A model generated the notes under the pieces. It was not told where the DNA came from. It saw nothing but the letters and a program-made list of their open reading frames with translations, and made no database searches. From assembly GCA_030686995.1 (NCBI GenBank), contig CM060697.1, forward strand, positions 38,861,459 to 38,925,458: 64,000 bases of DNA, read 5' to 3'. The stretch is from Artemisia argyi. Its lineage: Eukaryota; Streptophyta; Magnoliopsida; Asterales; Asteraceae. Position numbers and translations under genes: made by a program. Positions 46,796-60,872 of the stretch are shown in pieces. Each line of letters opens with the position of its first letter. Position 1 is the first letter of the stretch.

Positions 46796-47953
46796 TAAGG
46801 TTATAGCGAACTAGGATGTATCTTGGACCCTAGACTATAACCACATCATCATAGCATCTCATCTTTTCATCATAGGTGCATATTCACTATACATGTTGTT
46901 TTACGCACACACTGTGCAAGTTATTCATACCCATACTCATATATATATATGATTATATTGACCTGGTTCACAAGTGACATGTCTTCAGATACCCACGCTG
47001 TTATCCTTTCATCGGATTCCGACATTGAAGATGCCTTGTCATCTTCCACTACCATTATACCACCAGTTACACGTACACCACCATTAGCACTATTGAATTG
47101 TCATAAGAGCGAGGTTCTCATTCAGCCTATACATAGAATGCCGTTTGGTAGAGTATTCAGACTTAATTTTAATGGACTTATTTGGATGCTTATTACAAGG
47201 GAGATAGCATGTTTTATTTCCTTCACTAGTAGTACGCTTACTACTTAGGTACTACCACCATCGTTGGTTACTAATTACACTATTGGTCGTCCCATAGTGC
47301 GTACTTCAGCTTTACCTCTTAGATGTCGCGAAATAGCGCGAAAGAGGGTAGTATCCCATTCACTATTATCACCATTATCTCTTAACTCATCACTGGGATT
47401 TCATCGTCATCAATGTTATTCTCATCCTTTAGAATACCACCATTGTCAGTTTCCTTTCCCATTTTCACTTGCCACGAATTAGATAACATCTTGTGGATAA
47501 TACCAAGATTACGGACTCAACAAGAACATCCGCAGGTTCCTCAAGAATGGTTTAGAACCTACGCTATCTAGAACTTGATCGATGTACAACTACAGACACC
47601 ACTTCAGGACTATCCCGACCTTATGATGCCGTAAAACCTGATTTCACCTAGAAGGACTACAGGAAGTCTTTAGACTAGACTTATATCCTTACTAGCTTTT
47701 ACTATTACCCTAGCCACGAGAGGTGTGGCATAGTTCGAAGAAACTTGTAGTATTTTGATTTATGTACAAACGGAATCACCAAGTATTGACTCTACTATAG
47801 GGGAATGGTTGTGCCATCTATGATATTGGCCCATATAGACCGAAACCTTCATGTATTATATTCATGTGTTATGAATATGATGATGTTATTACCTATAGAT
47901 TCTCATGGACTCTTATGATTGATGGAGATAGATTTAAGCAAACCACTCCAAGC
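46796..47953 (+). other. Leader of element B with leader ORF
   Basis: It contains a frame at 46979-47248 starting MSSDTHAVILSSDSDIEDAL, the counterpart of the A leader ORF. The rest of the leader is closed in all frames. Confidence 0.5.
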
Positions 47954-48914
47954 ATGACGCAAGCCGCTGTTGGACAATTCATTGCCAGGAACGTAACTAC
48001 CCGCCCTCACCAAGGAACTTACTCACGTGGAATTTATGGGTTGTAATCCCTCCTCCTTTAGCGGAAATATTGACACAAAAGAATTTCTCAAATGGTGCGA
48101 AGAATTAGAAACAATCTTTCAAAGTGGTGACTGCCGTAAGGAAGACAAAGTTAAGTTCGCCACTTGCACTTTTCAGAAGCATGCCCAGAAATGGTGGACT
48201 AAGTATGTCCAGGTAGTAGGAGTTGATGCTGCTTACTCACACTCTTGGGAGAAACTAAAAAGGATGATGAGTTTGAAGTTCTGTGTGAAAAGCGAATTAC
48301 AAGCAATTGAACAAGAAACACTAAACCTTACCATGGAAGGAGATGATGTTGTCAAGTATACTGCTTATTTTTATGATTTTGATCGACTAGGCTCTGCAAT
48401 GGATGAACCGGAAAGCAAGAGACTTGAAAGGTACGTCGGAGGACTTTCTCCTGAAATTCGTAGGATGGTCATCGCATGTGAACCCAATACCATGTCTGAA
48501 GCTATCCAGATGGCAATCGAAACAAAGGAACTCATAGTTCGCGACAAGACATCGGGAGACAATAATAACAACAAGAGAAAGTGGGACGGTAATCTGGATG
48601 CTAATGCTTCTCAACAACCGTTTAAGATACAACAAGTGGTGGAGACCTGTGCTGTGGGGTCAAGCCAAAAGAAAAGGTATGTTGGTAATTTACCCGAGTG
48701 CAACAAGTGTCAGTTTCATCACAAAGGATCTTGCCCCTCTCAATGTAAGAACTGCCAAAAGCTTGGACATGAAACCAAGGATTGCAAGGCTCCCACCCTC
48801 GCAAAGCATCAGAAACTCTCGGTAACCTGCCACGAGTGTGGAGTAGTGGGACACTTCAGGAGTGAATGCCCAGAGTTGGGAAGCCAGAATTGGAAGAAGA
48901 AGTTTATGTTTTAG
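47954..48914 (+). pseudogene. Gag of element B, single frameshift
   Basis: The ATG at 47954 (MTQAAVGQFIARNV) matches the A gag start. One extra base near 48000 shifts the frame; from 48027 the rest is open: FMGCNPSSFSGNIDTKEFLK, CTFQKHAQKWW, FDRLGSAMDEPESKRLERYV, then knuckles CNKCQFHHKGSCPSQC, CKNCQKLGHETKDC and CHECGVVGHFRSEC. It ends at 48914 and, as in A, no protease follows. Because the LTRs are nearly identical, the frameshift may have been present already in the copy that was reverse-transcribed, which would mean gag was supplied in trans. Confidence 0.85.
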
Positions 48915-51115
48915 TTATGTGAACCATAGGTTGAGCCCTCTAGGGTTGTACTTTCTTTTGGTACTTTCTATAAGTACGTTGATGTAACCTAGTTATATTA
49001 AGCACTTTCCTATCTAATGTAATGACTATCTTTTGTTACCTCTGTGATAACCGTAGCCTTTGTTCATTCCATTTTCTATTGCAATGGCGCAATTTTCAAT
49101 AATTTAGCAACATTATACCATTGTCTTATTAGGGATTTGACCGATTTCGTATTTGACGGATTAATAGATTATTACCAATCCATAGGATTTACCCATGTAT
49201 CCGATAAACCATTCAACGAGTTTTATTTCAAACTATTTTACTACCTTATGGGGAAATTGTTTTTACCGAATATCTAAAATAAACCGTTTTGTTACCGTGC
49301 TATAAACTGATTTTCCGATATTACGCCAAATATTTACTATTATTACGCGAAACAATTTTTATATTACTTTGAAAAGAAATGACTAGAATACCATTCTTCG
49401 AAACAAAACGTTGAACACCATCTAAAGCTTTTGAGAAAAATAATATTATTTTGATTAAATCAAGCATCGCATCATTAGTCCTCAACTATACATAGCCTGA
49501 TCACCTATGTATACTTCAGGAAAGATTATGCCATGAAGGGAATAGTTACTTTACAAAGTATTGTTAATAACAATCTTCATCCAAAAGCGTTTTAAACAAA
49601 TAAACTCTTTTATGAATATTTCTTTCTGACAAATTTTCTCTGGATACTTACCCTACCTGTCACACACTTAGTCATTAAGCTAGACTTTCCATTGACTTCT
49701 TTGGGAGAGACTTCCCATATTAAGTACTAGGAGGATTCCTCGATACAAGAAAAACAATAAAAGGGTTACGAAAACTACTAACCTAGAATAGAAGTATACA
49801 CCAAGGCAATTTATAGCTCAATAACAGTTCTAAGATGCCACTGGACCATCCGACCCACCATCTCTGACCTAGTTGTCCAATTTATTATTCAAGGGTACTA
49901 GTTAGACTGATCTACAGGATCAAACACATTGTGAAGGTACGCTAAGCAACACCATGGGAATAAACCAAGCCTCCTAACCGATACTGTAAAGTGTTTGAGT
50001 TAACATGGTCTCATCCATACGCAAACTTCCCTGCAGTGAGTTTACGACAAGAATGATTGATTCGAATTATGGATATCGATATAGATTCCCCTAAAGCATT
50101 ATGCTCTTTAGAACTTCTGGATAACCTCACCTATACATCGAGAAAGGCATCAGACCCAAGCATATCTCCCCAGCTACATGTGAAGACAGTGCGGAAATTC
50201 ATCGACATTGTATCAATTGAAACCCTCATATTGCCAACATGATGGCAATTTCAACGATAAACCATCTCAAGACTTAAGTTGGTTGAATACCTAGGCTTGT
50301 AGTTTTGCCAGATAACCACCAATAGGTACCGTCCAATATCAGAAACCGAACGTTAGACATCTATGCATTATGCGAACATTGCCTATCCTACTATTTTATC
50401 CTTGTTAGTATTTTCACTTTATGTAAAGTCGATTTAAAATTTGTGTTTATACAAATCACATATCTCGTAGAAAATAATTTTTGAATTGCCTATTTTGAAC
50501 AAATACGATCCTTTTAATCAATATTTAGCTAAACCATTGTACAATGGGAAATATATAAACATCAAACTTTGGTAAACAGTCCTATTCGCAACCTATTTGA
50601 AAACCGCGTCACATTTCCTAACTATTGAATTTTGAATCATCAAGAAAGATATTATTTAGTAAACCATTTGCTCCATTTTCTAAATTCGTTTATTCAGAAA
50701 AAGATTTCGACCAAAAACTCAAAAATCGCGAGATAAATTTTGAAAACCAATCACCATGCTACATCGCTTATGCATTTAGGGCTTTGTGACTTGACAATAA
50801 GGAATATTGGAATATGTGATGAAGGAAACTAGGAGGAACACCATAGAATGATTACAAACGTCATTAATGGAAACCAAGCATAGCAGGCAAAGAATGACAC
50901 ATGTCTTAGCAAGCCATTAGACCAAAACACAAGAAATCAAAGTTTGTTACCCATAGCCTATCCCCTTTATATGACGCTGAGTTCGAAAGACGTAACGTGG
51001 AGGAATTAGTCACAAGATTTATTGTACCTATTCCAATTGTTCCTGATGAAGGTGATCGAATCACCTCAGACTTCTAACAATCATTCTAAGATTTCCTTTC
51101 GAACCTCATTAAGAG
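48915..51115 (+). other. Non-coding middle of element B
   Basis: No gene visible. It aligns with 42500-43771 plus 55623-56580 of element A. A short open stretch at 50057-50242 shows no family resemblance. A pol protease-RT region would be expected here in an autonomous relative and is absent. Confidence 0.5.
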
Positions 51116-52500
51116 GTGAGCACTGCCTATCATCCACAGACCGATGGTCAGAGTGAGAGGACTATTCAGACACTTGAAGACATGCTTAGAGCATGTGTGA
51201 TTGACTTCGGAAATGGTTGGGCTAACCATTTGCCGTTAATCGAATTTTCCTATAACAACCGTTACCATTCGAGGCACTTTATGGTCGTAAGTGTAGATCT
51301 CCAATTTGTTGGGCCGAAGTCGGTGAAGTACAATGTACTGGCCCGGAGATGGTACAAGAAACAACAGAAAAGAGAATTCAGATTCGAGAGAGACTCGAAA
51401 CTGCTAGAAGTCGACAGAAGAGCTGCGCAGATGTTCGACGCAAACCATTGGAATTTCAGGTCGGGGACAAAGTTATGTTGAAAGTCTCGTCTTGGAAAGG
51501 CGTGATACGATTTAGAAAACGCGGGAAATTGAACCCGAGATACTTTGGGCCATTCAAGATCCTGGAGAGGATTGGTCCGGTTGCTTACAAGCTTGAACTT
51601 CCATCAGAACTTAGCAATGTACACAACACGTTTCATGTTTCGAACCTCAAGAAATGTCTTTCGGACGAGTCTGCCATTATACCATTAGAAGAAATACAAC
51701 TTGATGACAAGCTTAACTTTGTGGAAGAACCAGATTACAAGCAACGAGAAACTGGCAGAAGTCAGGTTGGTACATGACGCACATCATACGGATTGGGTAT
51801 CCGTGAAAGAACGAACTAAATTGAAAGCTTTGCCTTGGAGAGGCATGATACGATTTTAGTAACACGGGGGATTTAACCTCTAGTATATTGGATCATTTCA
51901 GATTCATGATAGAATCGACCAACTGACATATAAAATTGGAGTTCTGACATAGTTCAGCAACATATATTACCCATATTACATTATAAACCTGAAGAAGCAC
52001 TGATCATCTATTGACGAACCGAACTCGGAAAAAGCCAAACTCACTATTCCAGTAGGCATTCATGAAATAACCAGAAATTTCCTACAAGTCAAGAATCAAT
52101 TACAAATTCTATAAGTTTTAAACCATTAAAACTTCAAGATTGGTAGCCAGATCATGTCGAAAGTTCTGCCTAGGAAAGGCATGATATCATTCAGAAAGCT
52201 GGGAAAGTTAAACCCGATATACACTGGACCACGTAATATTTCAGACAAAGAAGGCCTGGTGGCCGTCAGACTTGAGCCTTGTTAGAGAACAACCGGATTA
52301 CCCAACTATGTTTCACCTATTCAAATCCAGGAAATGACTTTCAGATTAGTCACTCATAATCCCATTTGGAAAGGAATCCAACCCAAAGATAAACGTAAAC
52401 TTGGTAAGAGAACCAGTGGAAAGCATGGACCGTGAGGTCGAACGGTTGAAGCAAAGTCGAATTCCTATCGTGAAAGTTCGCTGGAATTCTTGAAAAGGAC
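51116..52500 (+). pseudogene. Integrase C-terminal remnant of B, module repeated three times
   Basis: It starts inside the integrase core after the two catalytic Asp residues: [20 protein letters not shown] (51116) with the catalytic Glu kept, then [14 protein letters not shown]. After a small deletion the first GPY/F module is well preserved (51349-51777: [53 protein letters not shown]). A second, stop-ridden copy of the same module follows at about 51810-52030. A third runs at about 52140-52500 (KVLPRKGMISFRKLGKLNP) and is the only one that leads into the chromodomain-like tail (SMDREVERLKQSRIPIVKV-type, with stops). None can encode an active enzyme. Confidence 0.8.
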
Positions 52501-52587
52501 CCGAATTTACTTGAGAACGGGAGGACCAAACGCAACTTAAGTATCCACGTCTTTTTACTAAATATACTTCAGAGACCAACCAAAACT

Positions 52588-52623
52588 GAACTTCGGGACG
52601 AAGTTCCTGTTAGAGGGGAAGAC
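52588..52623 (+). other. Hairpin and polypurine tract of B
   Basis: gaacttc-gggac-gaagttc (52588-52606) followed by tgttagaggggaagac and the LTR start at 52624. Confidence 0.85.
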
Positions 52624-55617
52624 TGTCACAACTCGTAATTTCCGGTCATTTTCCAAACCTCGACAATTTACTATTCACAAGTTACTATTCATCATTTACT
52701 ATTCATCGATCACTATTCATCGTTTTCGAGGTCAATTTGACATTCTGAGAAGCGTTCAGAAATTTTACTATTCACTTGACACTATTCATTTTCGGAAGAA
52801 AATCACTATTCACGTGCATTATTCATGTCATCGTAAATTTAGTTTACGAATGTTCAAATTCGCGAACCGTATTGGTTCAGGAGCGAATTCATGCATTATT
52901 ATCAGGGACATTTCATACGGACTAGAAATAGTCTGCATATCATTATTAGGGCACTTGCATGCTATTCCACTCGTAGGATAACTAAATTAATACTTTTGGT
53001 ATTATTAACGATTTACGTACGTTTATTTTAAATAAACGCTAATACGCGAACTATAAATGTGTCTAACATGTCCGACACTCCCGACTATGATCCCAATATA
53101 TTTTTATACTCACTTCTATAATATAAAAATTGTAATATTAATTTACCCGGTATTTTGGAAATTTAACTATTACGTATCGTACGTTTAACTTAATAACGAC
53201 GGTTTTCACCAAAATTAAACAATAATCACCCTAACTCTCCGTACTTGTACCCGGCATATTTTTACAATTTTTACGACTTTATTACGTCCCGAATAACTTC
53301 AATAAAATTTATTTCTAACAAACCCGGTACCCGATTAAACCTAAAACCAACTAATACTACACAATCTTACCATTAACTCACTAAATAATTACCCAACACA
53401 AACCCCCTTTTCCCTCCTTTGTGAACCCCCCCCCCCCCCCCTCCTAAGCCATCTAATGAGCTAACTTCACCAACTTAATTTAATGCTCACCAAACATTTG
53501 TCTAAGTATAAATTAAACTTTTCATCCATTTTAATCACAAAAATCATTTTTACTAAGGCAAGCAAACTTTTTTCTCTCTTTTCTCTTATGGTGAATTCGA
53601 ACTAGGGTGTTCAAGGAGCAAGAAGAATAAATTTTACAAGATCTTGGTATAAACTAGTTTATATAATCATCCTTGTTGGAGTTTTGAAATAAAAACTCAA
53701 GGATTAGTAGGTTTTTCATCATCTAAACTCTCTAAACCATCAAGTAAGTATACAAACTCATTTTTATGATTTTTACAAGTTATTATTATGTTTATATAAT
53801 TTTCTTACAAGATCATATACATGCATCAACTTGTACCACTCTATTTTTGTATATATAAACTTTGAAGTCCTAGAAATGGAAACATATGAAACCCTTGTTA
53901 GACCTAGTGGATTGATGATGTTTAAGGATCCATGACACCCTAAGAAGGTGTATGGTAGGATTAGATTAGCTTTGTGGTGTTTGAAAGTGGTTTGATGGAG
54001 GATGGAACTAGTTTGGAGACTTGAAAATGGTTTTTGAAACAATAAGATTACCTACTGTCCCTATTTTAATTTCGTGGGAAAATCAGTAGATGGTGGCCAA
54101 GTTTTGACCAAAGATTTAGAAAATACATTCAAAAACGAAACTTTAGGCGAAAGAATGGACTAAAACAAGCTTATAACGAAGGAGATATGATTTTTGCAAA
54201 TTTAACGACGAAAACTACTTTTACAAAAACTGCTTGCTGTTAGGCAGATTTCAATGGGTAAAAAGAGGCATTAAACGTAACCTAAAAGAGCCGAGTTGTC
54301 AAAAATATACTAGTATATACAAAGACGAATCCGTGGACATAAAGAACGAGGAAAACGAGCTTAAAACGACCGAGTTATACCCATTTTAACATCGTCAAAA
54401 CTATATATATATTTTTGGTCACAAATAAAAATAATAACTTACGCACTAAATGGTATATTTTTTCTAGGAATGATACTAAGGACTATATTCTTAGCAAATG
54501 AATACGTATGGCCCAAGAGAATATTTATACGACTTAAACGACGTTATCTTAAGGTTTTCGATACAAGGAATTTAACGCTAACATTTTCATACGAGATAAT
54601 ACGACAAGTTATATACTTCTATATATGGACTATTTTCCTAAGTATGGAAACTATTTTACTATGATGATAACTAGCATTTCCAAATTACGAGTGGTATGGG
54701 TATCATGTGCATGTGCATTCATTTCATTACGGCTTGATCTAAATTAGATCGCGATTATTCATTTAGGTTGCGGCTAGTGTTCGCGCCTCATTGTCCCGAC
54801 TACTTTTACATCATTGTACCATCGTTGTACCATCCTTTCGAGGTGAGTTCTCATAGCCCCGTTTTTAGTACTTATTTGATTTTAAATCCCACGGGGGAGA
54901 ATACATTGCACAATTATATTATTTTTGTACATGCCCAAGTATTAAATTCCATACATTGCTTAAGTTGGTAGTACTATCACTTCAAGTCCCCTTTATTATC
55001 ATGGACCGTTAATTATATTGCCAAGCGAGAGTGAGTGGATAGATCTATCGAGGGTGACTCCTCCATTCGTGTTTGGGTTGCTCCATAAGGAAAACGAATG
55101 CATTTCATGTCTAATTATAGCACGAGTGCCTGATAAACACTCCTTTGGGGCCAATTTTAGTTCGTCGAGCTTCGGTGCCATGAGCTTAAGAGACAATGTA
55201 GCACTTTTGACATTTTAGTACTTTACTTTATACTTGTGGCTTATTGTACATACGATTTAACTTATAAACCTATGATTATTCACCAACTTTATGTTGACCG
55301 TTTTCGCAATGTATTTCTCAGGTTATTAAGGTAGCTCATGTTGCATACATTTGGACCTTCATGGAGTCGCGGAGTCGACGCGTCTCACTATATTTTCTGC
55401 ACTTATGAAACGTTTGATCTTGTTGAACTTATTTTAACTATTTTGGCAAACTCTTTTGGGACCTAAGCTTTGTAAACTCTGAATGATATGATGATCAAAC
55501 GCTGTATTTTCTAAACGACACTTTAGGTCGTTCAATATAACGGTAAACTATGGTGCTATGACAGTCACTCCCAGGTATTCCATTCCGCTGCCATTCAGGT
55601 ATTTTGGGGGTGTGACA
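52624..55617 (+). repeat. 3' LTR of element B
   Basis: Nearly identical to the 5' LTR. The C run here is 16 bases (53426-53441) against 22 in the 5' LTR, and the base before it differs (gaaccg against gaaccc). Substitutions seen by eye include tttttc against ttttcc near the start and gatgaaaac against gatgataac near 54665. Confidence 0.96.
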
Positions 55618-55622
55618 GATAA
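55618..55622. repeat. Target-site duplication of B, right copy
   Basis: gataa, identical to 43772-43776. Confidence 0.95.
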
Positions 55623-57560
55623 CCTCACCTTCATACCAAGCAAGGGATCAAACCAGAACATATCTCCTCATCTACATGGGAAAACAGAATAGACATTCAT
55701 CGATGCAACATCAAGTGATACGTTCGCCTTGCCAATTACAACGATAAACTATTTCAGGACTTAAGTTAGTCTAAATCCCTATGCTTGTAGTTATGCCTGA
55801 TAACCACCAATAGGCATTATCCAACCTCAAGAACTAAATGTTAGACACCTATGCATTTAAGCGAACATTTCCTATTCTACCATTTTATCCTTGTTAGTGT
55901 TTTCACTTTTAAATAAAGTTGATGCGTTTACATAAATCACATACCTTGTGGAAAAATGATTTCTGAAAATTCCTATTTTGAACAAGTACGATCCTTTTTG
56001 GTCAATCTTTAGCAACACTATTGTACAATGAGAAATATACATAGACATCAAACTTTGGTAAGCAGTCTTAATCACAACATGTTTGAAAACATTTTTTTTC
56101 ATAACTACTGAAATTTTGAATCAGCAGGAAAAATATTACTAAGTAAATCATTTGCTCCATTTTTCTAAATTCGTTTATTCAAAAAAAGATTTCAACCAAA
56201 ACTCACAATCGCGAGACAAATTTCCAGAACTAATTTCCCTACAACATCACTTATGCATTTAGGATTTGTGACTTGACAATAAAGAATATTTGGAATATGT
56301 GATGAAGGAATTAGGAAGGACATCACAAATTAATCATGAACTTCAGTAGTGGAGACCAAACCCAATAGACAAAGAAGGACATATGTCTTATCATCCGTTG
56401 GAACAAAACACAAGGAATCAAGTTGTTACCTATATTCTATCTCTTTCAGATAACGCCAAGTTCGAAGGACCGAACGTTGTGGAATTAGTCACAAAGGTTT
56501 ATTGTACCCATTTCAGTTATTCCTGTTAAGGAAACCGAATTCACCTTGGACTTCAAGCAATCATTTCAGGATTTCTTTCAGAAACCCATTTAGATGTAAA
56601 CATCACCTATCACCCTCAGAACGATGGTCAAAGCGAGAGAACAATTCAAACATAGGAAAGTATGCTCAGAGCATGAGTGATTGACCCTAGAAATGGTTGG
56701 ACTAATCATTTAACATAAATCAAATACATCTAAAACAATAGTTATCACACCAACCGCGAGAAACTGGCAGAAATTAGGTTGGTACATAACACACATCATT
56801 TGGAATGGGTATCCTGAACAACAAACCATCCAGATTCAAGAGGAAGAACAAACTAAGTTAAAAGCATTGCCTTGGATTGGCATGATACAAATTGGATAAC
56901 AAGAGAGGTTGAACCTTTAGCATATTGGACCATTTAAGATTCATTTTTGAATCGACCAACTAGCATACAAACTTGAGTTCTGGCAGAATTCAGCAGTATA
57001 TATTACCAGTATCACATTTAAAACATTAAGAAGCGCAGACCATCGATTGATGGGCCAAACTCAGAAAAAGCCCAACATAATAGTCTAGTAGGCATTCATG
57101 AGATAACCAGAAATTTCCTACAAGTCAAGAATCAGTTACAAGTTCAATAAGTTGTAAACCATTAAAACTTCAAGTTGGTAGGCAGAGTTATGTTGAAACT
57201 TCTGCCTAGGAAAGGCATGATATCATTCAGAAAACTTGGAAAGTTAAACCCGATATACACTGGACCATGTAATATTTCAGACAGAGTAGGCCAAGTGGCC
57301 GTCAGACTTGAACCTTGGTAGAAAACAGCAGGATTACACAACCATGTATTATCATTTTTTTCAGATTAGTCACTTACAATCCCATTTGGAAAGGAATCCA
57401 ACCCAAAGTCAAACATAAACCTTGCAGGAGAACAAGTAGAAATCATGGACAGTTAGGTCGAACAGTTGAAGCAGAGTCGAATTCCTATCGTTAGAGTTCG
57501 TTGGAATTCTCAAATATCATCACCTTTTCACCAATATGTTTTCAGAAACCAACATAAACT
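55623..57560 (+). pseudogene. 3' internal part of A with integrase remnants
   Basis: The first kilobase matches the middle of B (for example the ccaataggcattatcc block at 55808 and the same at 50320). At about 56590-56660 a mutated copy of the integrase [15 protein letters not shown] region is recognisable. Then come two stop-ridden GPY/F modules at about 56845-57060 and 57175-57350, and the chromodomain-like end (QLKQSRIPIVRVRWNS, 57463-57510). The extra, better-preserved module seen in B at 51284-51760 is absent here. It is not functional as protein. Confidence 0.7.
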
Positions 57561-57596
57561 GAACTTCGGGACGAAGTTCCTTTTTGAGGGGAAGAC
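57561..57596 (+). other. Hairpin and polypurine tract of A
   Basis: gaacttc-gggac-gaagttc (57561-57579), then cttttTgaggggaagac, and the LTR starts at 57597. Confidence 0.85.
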
Positions 57597-60678
<3,082 letters not shown>

Positions 60679-60683
60679 CCAGC
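60679..60683. repeat. Target-site duplication of A, right copy
   Basis: ccagc, identical to 37301-37305. Confidence 0.95.
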
Positions 60684-60872
60684 CTTGATAGTTCCTTTGC
60701 CAGTGATTCTTCCTCCATCAGGATCATTCCCAAATGCAACTTTTCCTCCAAAATAAGCTTTAAAATCTGACAAGAGCTCCTTTTCTCCTGTCATACACCA
60801 GAGCAACCACTATCAACAATAAGATGATCTTTAAGCTCCTCTTCTGGGTTGCCCTGCGTACACATGAAAAAG
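60684..60872 (-). pseudogene. Protease start of Sirevirus F, frameshifted
   Basis: On the minus strand the copia protease active site LIVDSGCS is visible near 60820. A one-base loss right after it shifts the frame, and CMTGEKELLSDFKAYFGGKV and GKGTIKAG continue in another frame up to the insertion of A at 60683. Gag ends in AWVPKRN with a stop (60873), and the protease frame opens about 20 bases later, just after tgtacgcag. That could be a 3' splice site or simply a gag/pol boundary with a frame change. Confidence 0.75.

Larger units (their letters stand above)
43777..55617 (+). mobile_element. Element B: young relative of A nested inside it
   Basis: 11,841 bases with LTRs at 43777-46780 and 52624-55617, primer site, frameshifted gag, non-coding middle, three successive integrase C-terminal modules, hairpin, purine tract and a perfect 5-bp duplication. 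The two LTRs differ only at a few positions by eye (43806, 45620 and 45836 regions) and in the length of a C run, so this is the most recent insertion of the window. Confidence 0.95.
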
